Source: Bradyrhizobium zhanjiangense
GTDB taxonomy: Bacteria; Pseudomonadota; Alphaproteobacteria; Rhizobiales; Xanthobacteraceae
Direction of reading: 5' to 3'
DNA length: 64,000 nucleotides
NCBI RefSeq assembly: GCF_004114935.1
Contig: NZ_CP022221.1
Span: forward strand, 1,116,001 to 1,180,000
The position numbers and the translations under genes were made by a program. Positions 51,501-59,834 of the stretch are shown piece by piece; the stretch's first letter is position 1, and the number at the start of each line of letters is the position of its first letter. Below the pieces are notes generated by a model that had not been told where the DNA came from, did not search any database, and was given only the letters and a program-made list of their open reading frames with translations.

Positions 51501-53316
51501 CCGGGGCGGGCCTGTTACCGGGCACGATCTGATAGGTGCGTTCGTTGACCACACGCAGGCCGTGATTTTCGATCACCGGCACGCGGTAGGACAGCGACAG
51601 CGGTGCGGCGTCCGAGAAAACTTTGAGGCCGAAGCGCCTGGGATTGCCCTCGCCCCCGAAGCGGTGAACCGAAATCGTTACCGGGCGCGCCGGCGTGAGC
51701 TTCTCGATGGTCGCGATATCGGCGATCGCCTGTTCTGCCGTGAATACCTCGGTATAGCCGCCGCTAAAGGCCTGGGCATAGCGATTGGCGAGCATGCGTG
51801 CCCGCATGCCATCGGTCGATGCAGTGAGCGCGGCCTTCAGCTTGTCGGCCCAGGTTGCGGCAATGGCGCTGATTCCGGCTTCGAGCGCGGCGCGTTCGAC
51901 GAGGGGAGTTTTGCCTTCATAGCGCCCGATGATGTAGTGGACGCGCGCAAGCGCCCCCTCAGGGAATGCTACGTAGGAGGCCGACAGGGTGCCCTTGTAG
52001 GCCTGCGCCAGGAAGGCGCCGACACGCGTGCGCACATTGGTGTCGTACTTGTCGCGTGGAATGAAGGTGAGGACGGATACGAAGCGATCGAACTTGTCGA
52101 CCCGCGCCAGCGCCCGGACGCGGGGGCGCTCGTAGAGGATCAGGACCTCGATGACGAAATTGTTCAGAGTGTCGACGTCGATCTGGAATAGTTCGTCACG
52201 TGGATATTCTTCGAGAATATGCATGAGCGCTTTGCCGGAATGGCCGCTCGGGTCGAAGCCCGCGCGCTGGAGCACCCCCGAAACTTTGTGGCGGACATAG
52301 GGGATCTGTCGTACCGAACGGGTATAGGCGCCCGAGGTGAAAAGGCCGACGACGCGCAGTTCGCCCTCGAGCCGACCGTCGGGCGTATAGAGCTTGATGC
52401 CCACATAATCCATGCGGATGCGACGATGGACGCGGCTCGAGACATTGGCCTTGATGACGATCAGCAGCGTCGGCTCGCGCATGAACTCGCGAATTTCCGT
52501 CGTCATCACCACCATTTCCGTGCCGCGGCGCAGCACCTTCACGTCGGGATCGCGCAAGATGCCGAGGCCTTCGCCGGTTGTAATGTCGTCGGACGCGTCG
52601 CTGTCGGACGAGAAGCGATATTCACGCACGCCGAGGAAGGTGAAATTGTCCGCGCAGAGCCATTGCAGGAACTGGCTTGCTTCGGCGACCTCGTCGATCG
52701 GCAGCGGCGGCGGATTGGAAGAGAAAGTTTTGATCGCTTCCTCGACGCGGTCGCGCATGGCGCGCCAGTCGGTGACGCAGGCGCGGACGTCGTTCAACGT
52801 GCTGGTGAGGCCCTCGATCAGCTTCTTGCGATCCGCATCGGCGTCCAGGCGAGTGATGTGGAGATGAATCAGGCTTTCGCGCGTGCCCTTTGCTCCCTCC
52901 GGCAGTGATTCGCCGTAGAAGCGCAGCAGCTTGCCCTGGTCATCGCGCTCCACGGCGATGATCGGATGAGCGACAAGGGTGACTTCGATGCCCTGCTCGA
53001 TGAGCTCCGCCATGGTGGAGTCGAACAGGAAAGGCATGTTGTCGTTGAGAATTTCGAGCACGGAGATCTCGCGTCCGTCGGGCAGCACCGGATTGAAGAC
53101 GCGGATATCGGCGCGGCCGGCCGTGCGCCGCTGCACGTGTTCCCAGGCTTGCTCCGCCAGGAGGGCAAGCGAGGCCGCATCGTAATTGGCGAGGTCCTCG
53201 GCATTGGTGTAGCCGAACAGAGGCTCGGCAAAGGCCCGGGGGCTCTTGCCGGCTGGCACGCTGCCTGCTGCATCGCGGATCAGGGTTGCCCGGGCCTTGT
53301 CGTCACGCCACACCAT
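48502..53316 (-). CDS. gdh: NAD-specific glutamate dehydrogenase, large type
   Basis: Start ATG 53316 is preferred because GGAGGA lies five bases upstream; ATG 53328 would overlap that site. The protein has about 1604 residues, typical of the 180-kDa GDH family. The N-terminal part carries regulatory ACT-like regions, the catalytic core has [42 protein letters not shown] (substrate lysines) and the NAD-binding Rossmann region contains [16 protein letters not shown], and a C-terminal helical domain follows. It deaminates glutamate to 2-oxoglutarate, linking amino-acid catabolism to the TCA cycle. It is a single-gene transcription unit. Confidence 0.93.
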   Translation of the reverse strand: [1604 protein letters not shown]

Positions 53317-53328
53317 CGTGTCCTCCAT

Positions 53329-53687
53329 TTGCCGCGCCGTCCGACCGCTGCCGCGATCATCAGCTTGATTCTGGAGTGCATCTCTTCGAGCGCTCGCGAT
53401 CGAGTGCCACCGAAATTCTCGGTCTCGAAGCGTCGACGGCTTCCGGCAACATACTACGTCCCAGGAGCGAAAGGTGCACGCTGTCGTGAGGTGTGTTGAA
53501 TTTTCCTACGACAACGGGTGGGACCCGAAGTCTGCGCCGACGGCGGTGGAACGCCTCGGGCAGGAAAAATCACACGCAATTTCAATTATGTATGAGTTCG
53601 TTGTTTTGTTCTGAACGGCACGCCATTTCCGATTTCGCGCGCTTCAGTACGATTTCGCCGCCGCTCTGATCACGCCGTGCCCTCAGT
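53329..53687. other. Upstream region of the glutamate dehydrogenase gene
   Basis: About 360 bases with no gene. The only notable feature is an AT-richer zone around 53570-53620 that could hold the gdh promoter or that of divergent DNA. No repeats or terminator were recognised. Confidence 0.35.
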
Positions 53688-53790
53688 GGCGGGTAAGCGG
53701 CTTGGCAATTTCGCGAACGCAATCGGCAAAGACCTGTGCCACCGGACTCAGCATTCGGCCCTTCAGCCCGTTGCCCCGTGAAACGCCGGG
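53688..53790 (-). pseudogene. Possible LysR-type regulator C-terminal remnant
   Basis: The minus strand ends NGLKGRMLSPVAQVFADCVREIAKPLTRH, similar to the last helix of LysR-type regulators (SPxAQxFxDCLRE). The upstream parts are not recognisable in one frame. This may be the last trace of a deleted gene. Confidence 0.35.
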
Positions 53791-54081
53791 GGGATCCGGA
53801 ACATCAGCCGCCCCAGCGGTCCCGGATGTTGTCCGACTACAACGCCAGCCCACACGCCTGCCGGATGGCGATCTGAACCGGCGAAGGTGGCAACGCCGGA
53901 TCAAATTCGCCCTTCGGCAGCAGCGGAGGCTGTGCCATGAAGCGCGGCCGCTTCCCCCGGTGGGATTGCGTGGAGCGTGGAATCAAGGTTCGCCCGACCT
54001 CGCATCCCGAACAAAGGCCGAGCGAGGCTCGGACACGCGTGCGGTTGCGGCTACGGATGTCCACATCATTGATCTGAAACA

Positions 54082-54258
54082 ATGATGGTCGGCAAGAACA
54101 AGTACGTCATGGTCGAGGCTTACCGGACCGTCGCCGAGCTGCACAATCTCGAATGCTGGGCGCTGACGGCGGAATCCATCCTGCACACATCGGAATGGAC
54201 CTGGCTCTACGGCAAGCTCGGCTACACCGGCGATTATGAATTCATCTATTTCGAGTGA
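54082..54258 (+). CDS. Small hypothetical protein, 58 residues
   Basis: ATG 54082 opens a frame rich in aromatic residues (VEAYRTVAELHNLECWALTA, then SEWTWLYGKLGYTGDYEF). Codon third positions are strongly G/C, like genuine genes of this genome. There is no recognised family and no strong ribosome site. It could also be a relic; it lies between two gene remnants. Confidence 0.4.
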   Translation: MMVGKNKYVMVEAYRTVAELHNLECWALTAESILHTSEWTWLYGKLGYTGDYEFIYFE

Positions 54259-54271
54259 CCGGGCGCGACCC

Positions 54272-54394
54272 ATGGATATCAAGACTGCTAAGGGCGGCAT
54301 CGTCACCCACGAGTTCGCGCTCGACGACATCAACGACGCGTTGGATCTGATGCGCAGCGGCGAATCGGGGCGGATTCTGCTCAACATCAGCTGA
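54272..54394 (+). pseudogene. C-terminal remnant of a class III/zinc alcohol dehydrogenase
   Basis: The 40-residue frame GGIVTHEFALDDINDALDLM, then RSGESGRILLNIS, matches the last 35-40 residues of S-(hydroxymethyl)glutathione dehydrogenase-type enzymes (ITHxFxLDDINxxFDLMxxGxSxR). The catalytic and NAD domains are missing, and nothing upstream continues the frame. Confidence 0.6.
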
Positions 54395-54497
54395 CCGCTC
54401 CTGCTCTATTCCGAGAGTGACGCGTCAAGCGCGCATCGCGCTTTCCCAGGTTGAACGGCGGCGGATCGTGCCGCCGCCATCCGAAGCAATCTGCCCC

Positions 54498-55808
54498 TCA
54501 CGCCGCGGCGAGCGCCGGCTGCATCGGACGCCGGCCGATCATCAGCGAGAGCACGGCTGCGACGATACCGGTCGCGCCCGCTATCATGAAGGCTTGCAGA
54601 TAGTCACCCTGCGCCGAGCGCATGAAGCCGGCGAAGAAGGCCGCGCAGGCGGCTCCCAGCTGGTGGCCGGCGACGACCCAGCCGAAGATCAGCGGCGCGT
54701 TCTTGTCGCCGAACGCCTCGTTGGCGATGCGCACGGTCGGCGGCACCGTCGCGATCCAGTCGAGGCCGTAGAACACCGCGAACACGGACAGGCTGACGAA
54801 GGAGAAGTCCGAGTAGGGCAGGTAGATCAGCGACAGCCCGCGCAGACCGTAATAGAAGAACAAGAGCTTGCGCGGATCGAAACGGTCGGTGAGCCAGCCC
54901 GACAAGGTGGTGCCGAACAGGTCGAAGAACCCCATCAATGCCAGCAGGCTTGCGGCCTGCACTTCGAAAATGCCGTGGTCGCCGCAGAACGCGATCAGAT
55001 GCGTACCGACGAGGCCGTTGGTGGTGAAGCCGCAGATGAAGAACGTCGCGAACAGGAACCAGAAAGTCGGGGTCTTCGTCGCGCGGACAAGATTGCTGAT
55101 CGCGGCGACGAACGGATTTCCCTGCGCGGGTGCTGCGGGCTGTTCGTCATGCGTGCTGCCGTAGGAGCGCAGGCCGATCGTGGCGGGCCGCTCCGGCACC
55201 AGAAAATAGACCAGCGGAATCAGCGCCGCGCAGCATGCGGCCACCGTCAGCACCACCGGCTTCCAGCCGCCCCACTCGACCAGCGAGGCGAGGCCCGGCA
55301 TGAAGATCAGGGTGCCGGTCGCGGTGCTCGCGGTCAAAAGGCCCATCACGAGGCCGCGATTGGTGGTGAACCAGCGATTGACGATGGTGGCGCCGAGCAC
55401 ATTGGCGACCGCGCCCGAGCCGATGCCGGAGAGCAGGCCCCAGGTCAGGAACAATTGCCACGGCGCGGTCATGAAGTAGCTCGCCCCGGTCGAGAGAGAC
55501 ATCAGCACCAGCGCGCCGAGCACCGTGCGGCGGATGCCGAAGCGCTGCATCACGGCCGCCGCGAAGGGACCCGCGAGGCCGTAAAGGAAGATGCCGACGG
55601 CGGCGGACGACGAAATCACGCCGACGTCCCAGCCGAATGCTTTCTGAAGGGGCAGCATCAGCACGCTCGGCGTCGCGCGCAGTCCGGCGGATGCCAGCAA
55701 CGCCAGGAAGATCACGGCGACGACCACGAAGGCATAGTTCGGGCCGAACGGCCGCCTGGAGACGGTGGTGGATTGAACGGAGGCAGGTTGAACGGGAGAA
55801 TGGGGCAT
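54498..55808 (-). CDS. MFS transporter
   Basis: A 436-residue integral membrane protein with twelve hydrophobic helices and a charged N-terminus of 20 residues. It contains GIGSGAVANVLGATIVNRWFTTNRGLVMGLLTASTATG (the helix-4/5 region of oxalate/formate-antiporter-like MFS), and MQRFGIRR with LTDRFDPRKLL as the A-type loops. It is divergent to a TetR regulator whose operator overlaps the start codon region, so it is almost certainly the regulated exporter. The substrate is unknown; a toxic or antimicrobial compound is plausible. Confidence 0.85.
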   Translation of the reverse strand: MPHSPVQPASVQSTTVSRRPFGPNYAFVVVAVIFLALLASAGLRATPSVLMLPLQKAFGWDVGVISSSAAVGIFLYGLAGPFAAAVMQRFGIRRTVLGALVLMSLSTGASYFMTAPWQLFLTWGLLSGIGSGAVANVLGATIVNRWFTTNRGLVMGLLTASTATGTLIFMPGLASLVEWGGWKPVVLTVAACCAALIPLVYFLVPERPATIGLRSYGSTHDEQPAAPAQGNPFVAAISNLVRATKTPTFWFLFATFFICGFTTNGLVGTHLIAFCGDHGIFEVQAASLLALMGFFDLFGTTLSGWLTDRFDPRKLLFFYYGLRGLSLIYLPYSDFSFVSLSVFAVFYGLDWIATVPPTVRIANEAFGDKNAPLIFGWVVAGHQLGAACAAFFAGFMRSAQGDYLQAFMIAGATGIVAAVLSLMIGRRPMQPALAAA

Positions 55809-55809
55809 G

Positions 55810-55860
55810 TTACTTACCGGTACGTATTTCGATGCGGCATTAGTACGTACCGGTCAGTAA
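55810..55860. promoter_or_regulatory. TetR operator between the MFS and TetR genes
   Basis: TTACTTACCGGTACGTA (55810-55826) and TACGTACCGGTCAGTAA (55844-55860) form an inverted repeat with 16 of 17 matching bases, 17 bases apart. Each arm also contains the self-complementary core TACCGGTA or TACGTA. The left arm touches the MFS start codon (55806-55808), and the right arm lies 35 bases before the TetR start. This fits repression of both genes by the TetR protein. Confidence 0.8.
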
Positions 55861-55895
55861 CATTATCAAGGCCAGATGGAAGGCATCGGAAAGCG

Positions 55896-56492
55896 ATGAA
55901 GAAAAAAGCCGAAGCACCCGCGGACCCGCCGCTCCGTGCCGCCGACCGGATTCGCGCCTCCGCGAGCGAGTTGTTTTACCGCGAGGGCATCCGCGCCGTC
56001 GGCGTCGACGAGGTGGTGGACCGGGCCGGCGTGACCAAGCCGAGCCTCTATCGCAGCTTCGCCTCCAAGGACGATCTCGCTGCCGCGTACTTACGCGACT
56101 ACGACCAGCACTTCTGGGAGAATTTCGAGCGCCCCGACGGCAAGACTTACAGCAACGCGCGCGAGCATGTGCTCGCCTATATCAGCCAGCTGTCGGCGCA
56201 CGCCGTGCGCAAGGGCTATCGCGGCTGCGGCCTCAGCAACGCCGCGGTGGAGTACCCCTCGCGCGACAATCCCGCGCGTCAGGTCGCCGAAGCGCACAAA
56301 AAGGTCTTCCGCAAGCGCCTGCGCGAACTCGCCGCCAACATGGGCGCGCGCCAGCCGGCCGTGCTCGGCGACGCCCTGCTGCTGCTGATCGAAGGCATCT
56401 ACGTCACCGGCCAGCAGTCGGAGGACGGACCGGCGCAGTCGGCAGTCGCGGCGGCGAAGATGCTGATCGATGCGGGTGTGAAGGCGGGGTGA
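55896..56492 (+). CDS. TetR-family repressor
   Basis: A 198-residue protein. The N-terminal helix-turn-helix reads RIRASASELFYREGIRAVGVDEVVDRAGVTKPSLYRSFASKDDLAAAYL (about residues 18-66), a standard TetR fold, followed by an all-helical ligand domain (ALLLLIEGIYVTGQQSEDG). The longer open frame towards 54417 is coincidental. ATG 55896 has a GGAAAG site ahead. It is divergent from an MFS transporter and separated by the palindromic operator. Confidence 0.88.
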   Translation: MKKKAEAPADPPLRAADRIRASASELFYREGIRAVGVDEVVDRAGVTKPSLYRSFASKDDLAAAYLRDYDQHFWENFERPDGKTYSNAREHVLAYISQLSAHAVRKGYRGCGLSNAAVEYPSRDNPARQVAEAHKKVFRKRLRELAANMGARQPAVLGDALLLLIEGIYVTGQQSEDGPAQSAVAAAKMLIDAGVKAG

Positions 56493-56686
56493 GCGGTGGG
56501 CCGGCTCGCAGATCAGGCCGCTGATAAGCGCACGCGGAACTTGCTGCCGGTCGAAGCGGGCGGCAGCCTGATCGCCTCGGGGACGAATTCAGCCACCAAT
56601 CGCGTCCCTATTCACGCCGGCATCGTGCGACCACAGGTGTCGCTCAATGACCGCAGCCGTAGCAGTTGCTCAGGTTTCGGCCGCAA

Positions 56687-57805
56687 TTACCTGCCGACGT
56701 TGACCCACTCCTGCGCCTTCTTCCGCCATTCCCTGTCAAAGCGGGCGGGGAGGTCTTTGGCTGCGTCCCGTGAGAGGAGTTGGCCGATGGCGGATGTCCG
56801 GACCTCGTCGATCTCGGGAATGTCGGTGTGGCCGAGGTTGGCGAGCCGCTTGCCGAAAGGCGGGTGCGTCGAGTCCGGATCGTCCTCATGACCTAGACCA
56901 GCGACGGCGGCAACGATCATCGGCTCGTGCGCTCTGATGTCCTCGAGCCGTTTGATGATCCGCTCGAGGGGCGGGCGAGGCGCATTGATTGCGCCCAGAA
57001 TCTCTTTCTCCAGAGGCGCGAACACGAGGTCGGCAAGACGTGTTCTGCAGGCGTTCGTAATGACCAGGGCACGCGCCATCTCGGCCCGCCCAACTTGCTC
57101 GGCTGCACCGAGATCGGCGCCAAGCTCGTTCTCCCGTCTCAACGCGCGATATTCCCTGTCGAGCCATTCGAGCATGGAATGGAGGAGGGCGAGGGCAATG
57201 CGCCCGGTTATCGTTCGATCCGGATCGGCATAGAAAAGCATGTTCTCCGAAGCGGCGATGAAGTCATGGAGGTTCGCCCCTCCCGACGTGTGTCGAAGCT
57301 GCGCATGTGCGACCTCATGGGCGATGATGGCACGAACAGCACGCTCGTCGAGAATGATCAGAAGTGGCAGGCCGATGGTCATCGTGACGTGTGGCCTGAA
57401 CAGTCCGGCGTATCGGCTCACTTCCTCGATCGAGGCATTGAAGTCGGTGTCGATCAGCAGGGTGCGCCGTGATCGCACAAAGCTGGGATCGAGTTCTTTC
57501 CACATTGCCCAAAGACCCGGAGCGATCTCCTCGTTCGCCTCGAAACTCTGATGCTTTCGCGAAGGCAGGAGCAAGAGGCCGATCATGAGCGCTGCCGCTA
57601 CCGTGAATATGGAGAACACGAGCGGCATCGTGGCCAGTGCCGCGATCGTGTACCGATCCATGATCATCAGCCAGCTGGCGAGGATCGCACAGGCCAGTGC
57701 CACCACCGGGAGAACGGCGTAACGACCGAGCCGCAGGATGATCTTCAGGGCGAGGCGATTGATGCGCCCCTTGATACCGGAGCGAGTTGGATCACGCCTT
57801 GTCAC
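56687..57805 (-). CDS. M48-type membrane metallopeptidase
   Basis: A 372-residue protein. Two hydrophobic helices lie at residues about 25-50 and 58-80. The zinc site is IIAHEVAHAQLRH (HExxH, near residue 165) with the downstream ligand in ENELGADLGAAEQ (near 225). The C-terminal half is soluble and charged (DPDSTHPPFGKRLANLGH also resembles the family). These proteins degrade misfolded or denatured membrane and periplasmic proteins. The start overlaps the preceding lipoprotein gene by 14 bases (57792-57805), so they are co-translated. The interval to the TetR gene (about 195 bases) holds nothing else recognised. Confidence 0.82.
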   Translation of the reverse strand: MTRRDPTRSGIKGRINRLALKIILRLGRYAVLPVVALACAILASWLMIMDRYTIAALATMPLVFSIFTVAAALMIGLLLLPSRKHQSFEANEEIAPGLWAMWKELDPSFVRSRRTLLIDTDFNASIEEVSRYAGLFRPHVTMTIGLPLLIILDERAVRAIIAHEVAHAQLRHTSGGANLHDFIAASENMLFYADPDRTITGRIALALLHSMLEWLDREYRALRRENELGADLGAAEQVGRAEMARALVITNACRTRLADLVFAPLEKEILGAINAPRPPLERIIKRLEDIRAHEPMIVAAVAGLGHEDDPDSTHPPFGKRLANLGHTDIPEIDEVRTSAIGQLLSRDAAKDLPARFDREWRKKAQEWVNVGR

Positions 57806-58253
57806 ATGAACCGTTGCTTTGATGCAGCTTGGCGACGTCCGCGCGGCCCTGGCTTTCCGTGACCTGGATCAGCGTGATCGCGCCGGGCGTCACGATTCCC
57901 ATCTGCGGCTGGGCTGAGAGATAGGTGGTGCTGCCTGCGCGCAATTCGAGGCTCACCTTCTCGCTTCCCTGTCCGAACAGATTGCTGCTCAGTGGCAGAT
58001 TGTTGACGGCGACCTCGTGTCGGCCCGGAGGCAGATCGCACACCAGGAAGCCCGCGGCCTGGCTGCCGCCAATCACGCGTCCGTCCACGGCATAGTTGGG
58101 CTGGACCGCAAATCCCAGGGCGGATGAGCGATACACCACAAGGCGTGCAGTGTTCGACTTGACGTTCTCGGTCAGAGCCTGATCGCCCATTGGCCCCGAT
58201 GCGCACCCCGCAAGCAGCGTGGCCACGGCAAAGATCCCCACCCCCAAACGCAT
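57792..58253 (-). CDS. Lipoprotein (DUF2846-like)
   Basis: A 153-residue lipoprotein. The signal peptide MRLGVGIFAVATLLAGC ends in the lipobox LLAGC at residues 13-17. The mature domain has TARLVVYRSSALGFAVQPNYAVDGRVIGG, GFLVCDLPPGRHEV and VTPGAITLIQVTES, consistent with DUF2846. It would be anchored to the inner or outer membrane. It precedes the M48 gene and overlaps it, suggesting both act on envelope proteins. Confidence 0.8.
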   Translation of the reverse strand: MRLGVGIFAVATLLAGCASGPMGDQALTENVKSNTARLVVYRSSALGFAVQPNYAVDGRVIGGSQAAGFLVCDLPPGRHEVAVNNLPLSSNLFGQGSEKVSLELRAGSTTYLSAQPQMGIVTPGAITLIQVTESQGRADVAKLHQSNGSCDKA

Positions 58254-58351
58254 TCTCGCCCCTTAATCATTCCAATTTCCCCGGGGCATCATTGGCTGGG
58301 GTGGTGGCTGAAGTCAATCTCGACTATAGGTCGTATGGGGTGCGGCTCGCC

Positions 58352-59374
58352 TCACCGCCACCCCAGCGCCGGTGCCACATGCGTCAGAATCGCCTCGATC
58401 GCATGCGCGCAATAGGCGACGCCAAGCTGGTTCGGGATCGTCAGCAGCAGCGTATCCGCCTCCGCAATGGCCTCGTCCTCCCGCAGCTGCTCGATCAGCA
58501 CATCCGGCTCGGCCGCATAACTCCGTCCGAAGATCGCGCGCGTGCGCGGGTCGATGAAGCCGATCTGGTCCTCGCCTTCACCACTCCTGCCGAAATAGGC
58601 GCGGTCACGATCGTCGATCAGCGCAAAAATGCTGCGGCTGACGGACACGCGCGGCTCGCGGCTGTGGCCGGCTTCTTTCCATGCGGCACGATAGGCGCGG
58701 ATTTGCGCGGCCTGCTGCACATGGAAGGCTTCGCCGGTCTCGTCGTTCTTCAGCGTCGAGCTCTGCAGGTTCATGCCGAGCTTGGCCGCCCACACCGCGG
58801 TCGCGTTCGAGCCGGCGCCCCACCAGATGCGTTCGCGCAGGCCCTGCGCATGCGGTTCGAGGCGCAACAGCCCGGGCGGATTGGGAAACATCGGCTGCGG
58901 ATTGGGCTCGGCAAAACCTTCGCCGCGGAGCAGGTCGAGGAAGACCTCGGCATGGCGCCGGCCCATGTCGGCGTCGTTCTGGCCCTCGGCCGGGCGATAG
59001 CCGAAGTAACGCCAGCCGTCGATCACCTGCTCGGGCGAGCCGCGGCTGATGCCGAGCTGGAGCCTGCCGCCGGCGATGAGGTCGGCGCTGCCTGCGTCCT
59101 CCACCATGTAGAGCGGATTCTCGTAGCGCATGTCGATCACGGCCGTGCCGATCTCGATTTTGCTGGTCTTGGCGCCGACTGCGGCGAGCAGGGGAAAGGG
59201 CGAGGCCAGCTGCCGCGCGAAGTGATGCACGCGGAAATAGGCGCCGTCCGCCCCTAACTGTTCCGCCGCGACCGCAAGCTCGATCGATTGCAGCAGCGTA
59301 TCGCTAGCAGAGCGGGTCTGTGACTGCGGCGAGGGCGTCCAGTGCCCGAAGGAGAGGAATCCGATCTTTTTCAT
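58352..59374 (-). CDS. LLM-class flavin-dependent oxidoreductase
   Basis: A 340-residue luciferase-like protein. It begins MKKIGFLSFGHWTPSPQSQTRS and contains LGADGAYFRVHHFARQLASPFPLLAA, GTAVIDMRYENPLYMVEDAGSADLIAGGRLQLGISRGSPE, all typical of the LLM family. F420- or FMN-binding cannot be distinguished. The substrate is unknown. It is transcribed alone, with a methyltransferase remnant immediately upstream of its start. Confidence 0.85.
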   Translation of the reverse strand: MKKIGFLSFGHWTPSPQSQTRSASDTLLQSIELAVAAEQLGADGAYFRVHHFARQLASPFPLLAAVGAKTSKIEIGTAVIDMRYENPLYMVEDAGSADLIAGGRLQLGISRGSPEQVIDGWRYFGYRPAEGQNDADMGRRHAEVFLDLLRGEGFAEPNPQPMFPNPPGLLRLEPHAQGLRERIWWGAGSNATAVWAAKLGMNLQSSTLKNDETGEAFHVQQAAQIRAYRAAWKEAGHSREPRVSVSRSIFALIDDRDRAYFGRSGEGEDQIGFIDPRTRAIFGRSYAAEPDVLIEQLREDEAIAEADTLLLTIPNQLGVAYCAHAIEAILTHVAPALGWR

Positions 59375-59417
59375 TGGAACAGTCTATCTCTGTTGACGAA
59401 GCAGGGCCGCATCAAGC

Positions 59418-59490
59418 GTAGGCCACCCAGCCGCGGAAGGTGAAGCCGGTGTAGAACAGGGTTGTGTCCGAGAAGCCGGCCTGACGCAAA
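59418..59490 (-). pseudogene. C-terminal remnant of a SAM-dependent methyltransferase
   Basis: The minus strand reads RQAGFSDTTLFYTGFTFRGW then VAYA-stop, matching the final strand of class I methyltransferases of the type LRxAGFxDVELFYxAFxFRGWVAY. The frame is interrupted just upstream by unrelated hsdM sequence. It appears to be a rearrangement scar. Confidence 0.55.
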
Positions 59491-59498
59491 ATTATTTC

Positions 59499-59834
59499 TC
59501 AGGCGTGGAAATCGCCGCGCATCGCTTGCTGGAAAACGTACGAGTAGACATTCTCGGCCACCAATTTCTTCTCATCCGCAGTGAACGGTGGTGAGGGGAG
59601 GCGGCTGAAAATTTCATCCATGATGAAGACCTCGACGTCGGCCTTTGTTTGCTCTTTTTCCCAAAAGTGATCCAACTCGGCGAAGCGGTTCGTCGCATGG
59701 CGGAGAAAGATTAGCCCCATGATGGGCATCAAATATTCGTTCGACGCCAGATTGGAGTTCGCCCGCAGATTGTCGGCGATTTTCCAGAGCCCGGCTTCAA
59801 ATTCGCCGATAAGTTCGAAGTGACCTTTGTTCAT
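59499..59834 (-). pseudogene. hsdM: N-terminal fragment of a type I restriction-modification methyltransferase (HsdM)
   Basis: The 111-residue frame contains FEAGLWKIADNLRANSNLAS and NEYLMPIMGLIFLRHATNRF, the start of the N-terminal helical domain of HsdM-type N6-adenine methyltransferases. It ends at VFQQAMRGDFHA, before the SAM-binding and catalytic NPPY/NPPF parts. The rest of the operon (hsdS, hsdR) is absent in the window. This is a fragment left by deletion. Confidence 0.75.

Noticed and set aside
54417..55895. Long extension of the TetR frame upstream (about 490 codons)
   Set aside because: It runs antisense to the MFS gene (54498-55808) and has the composition of a shadow frame. The TetR helix-turn-helix starts about 18 codons after ATG 55896.
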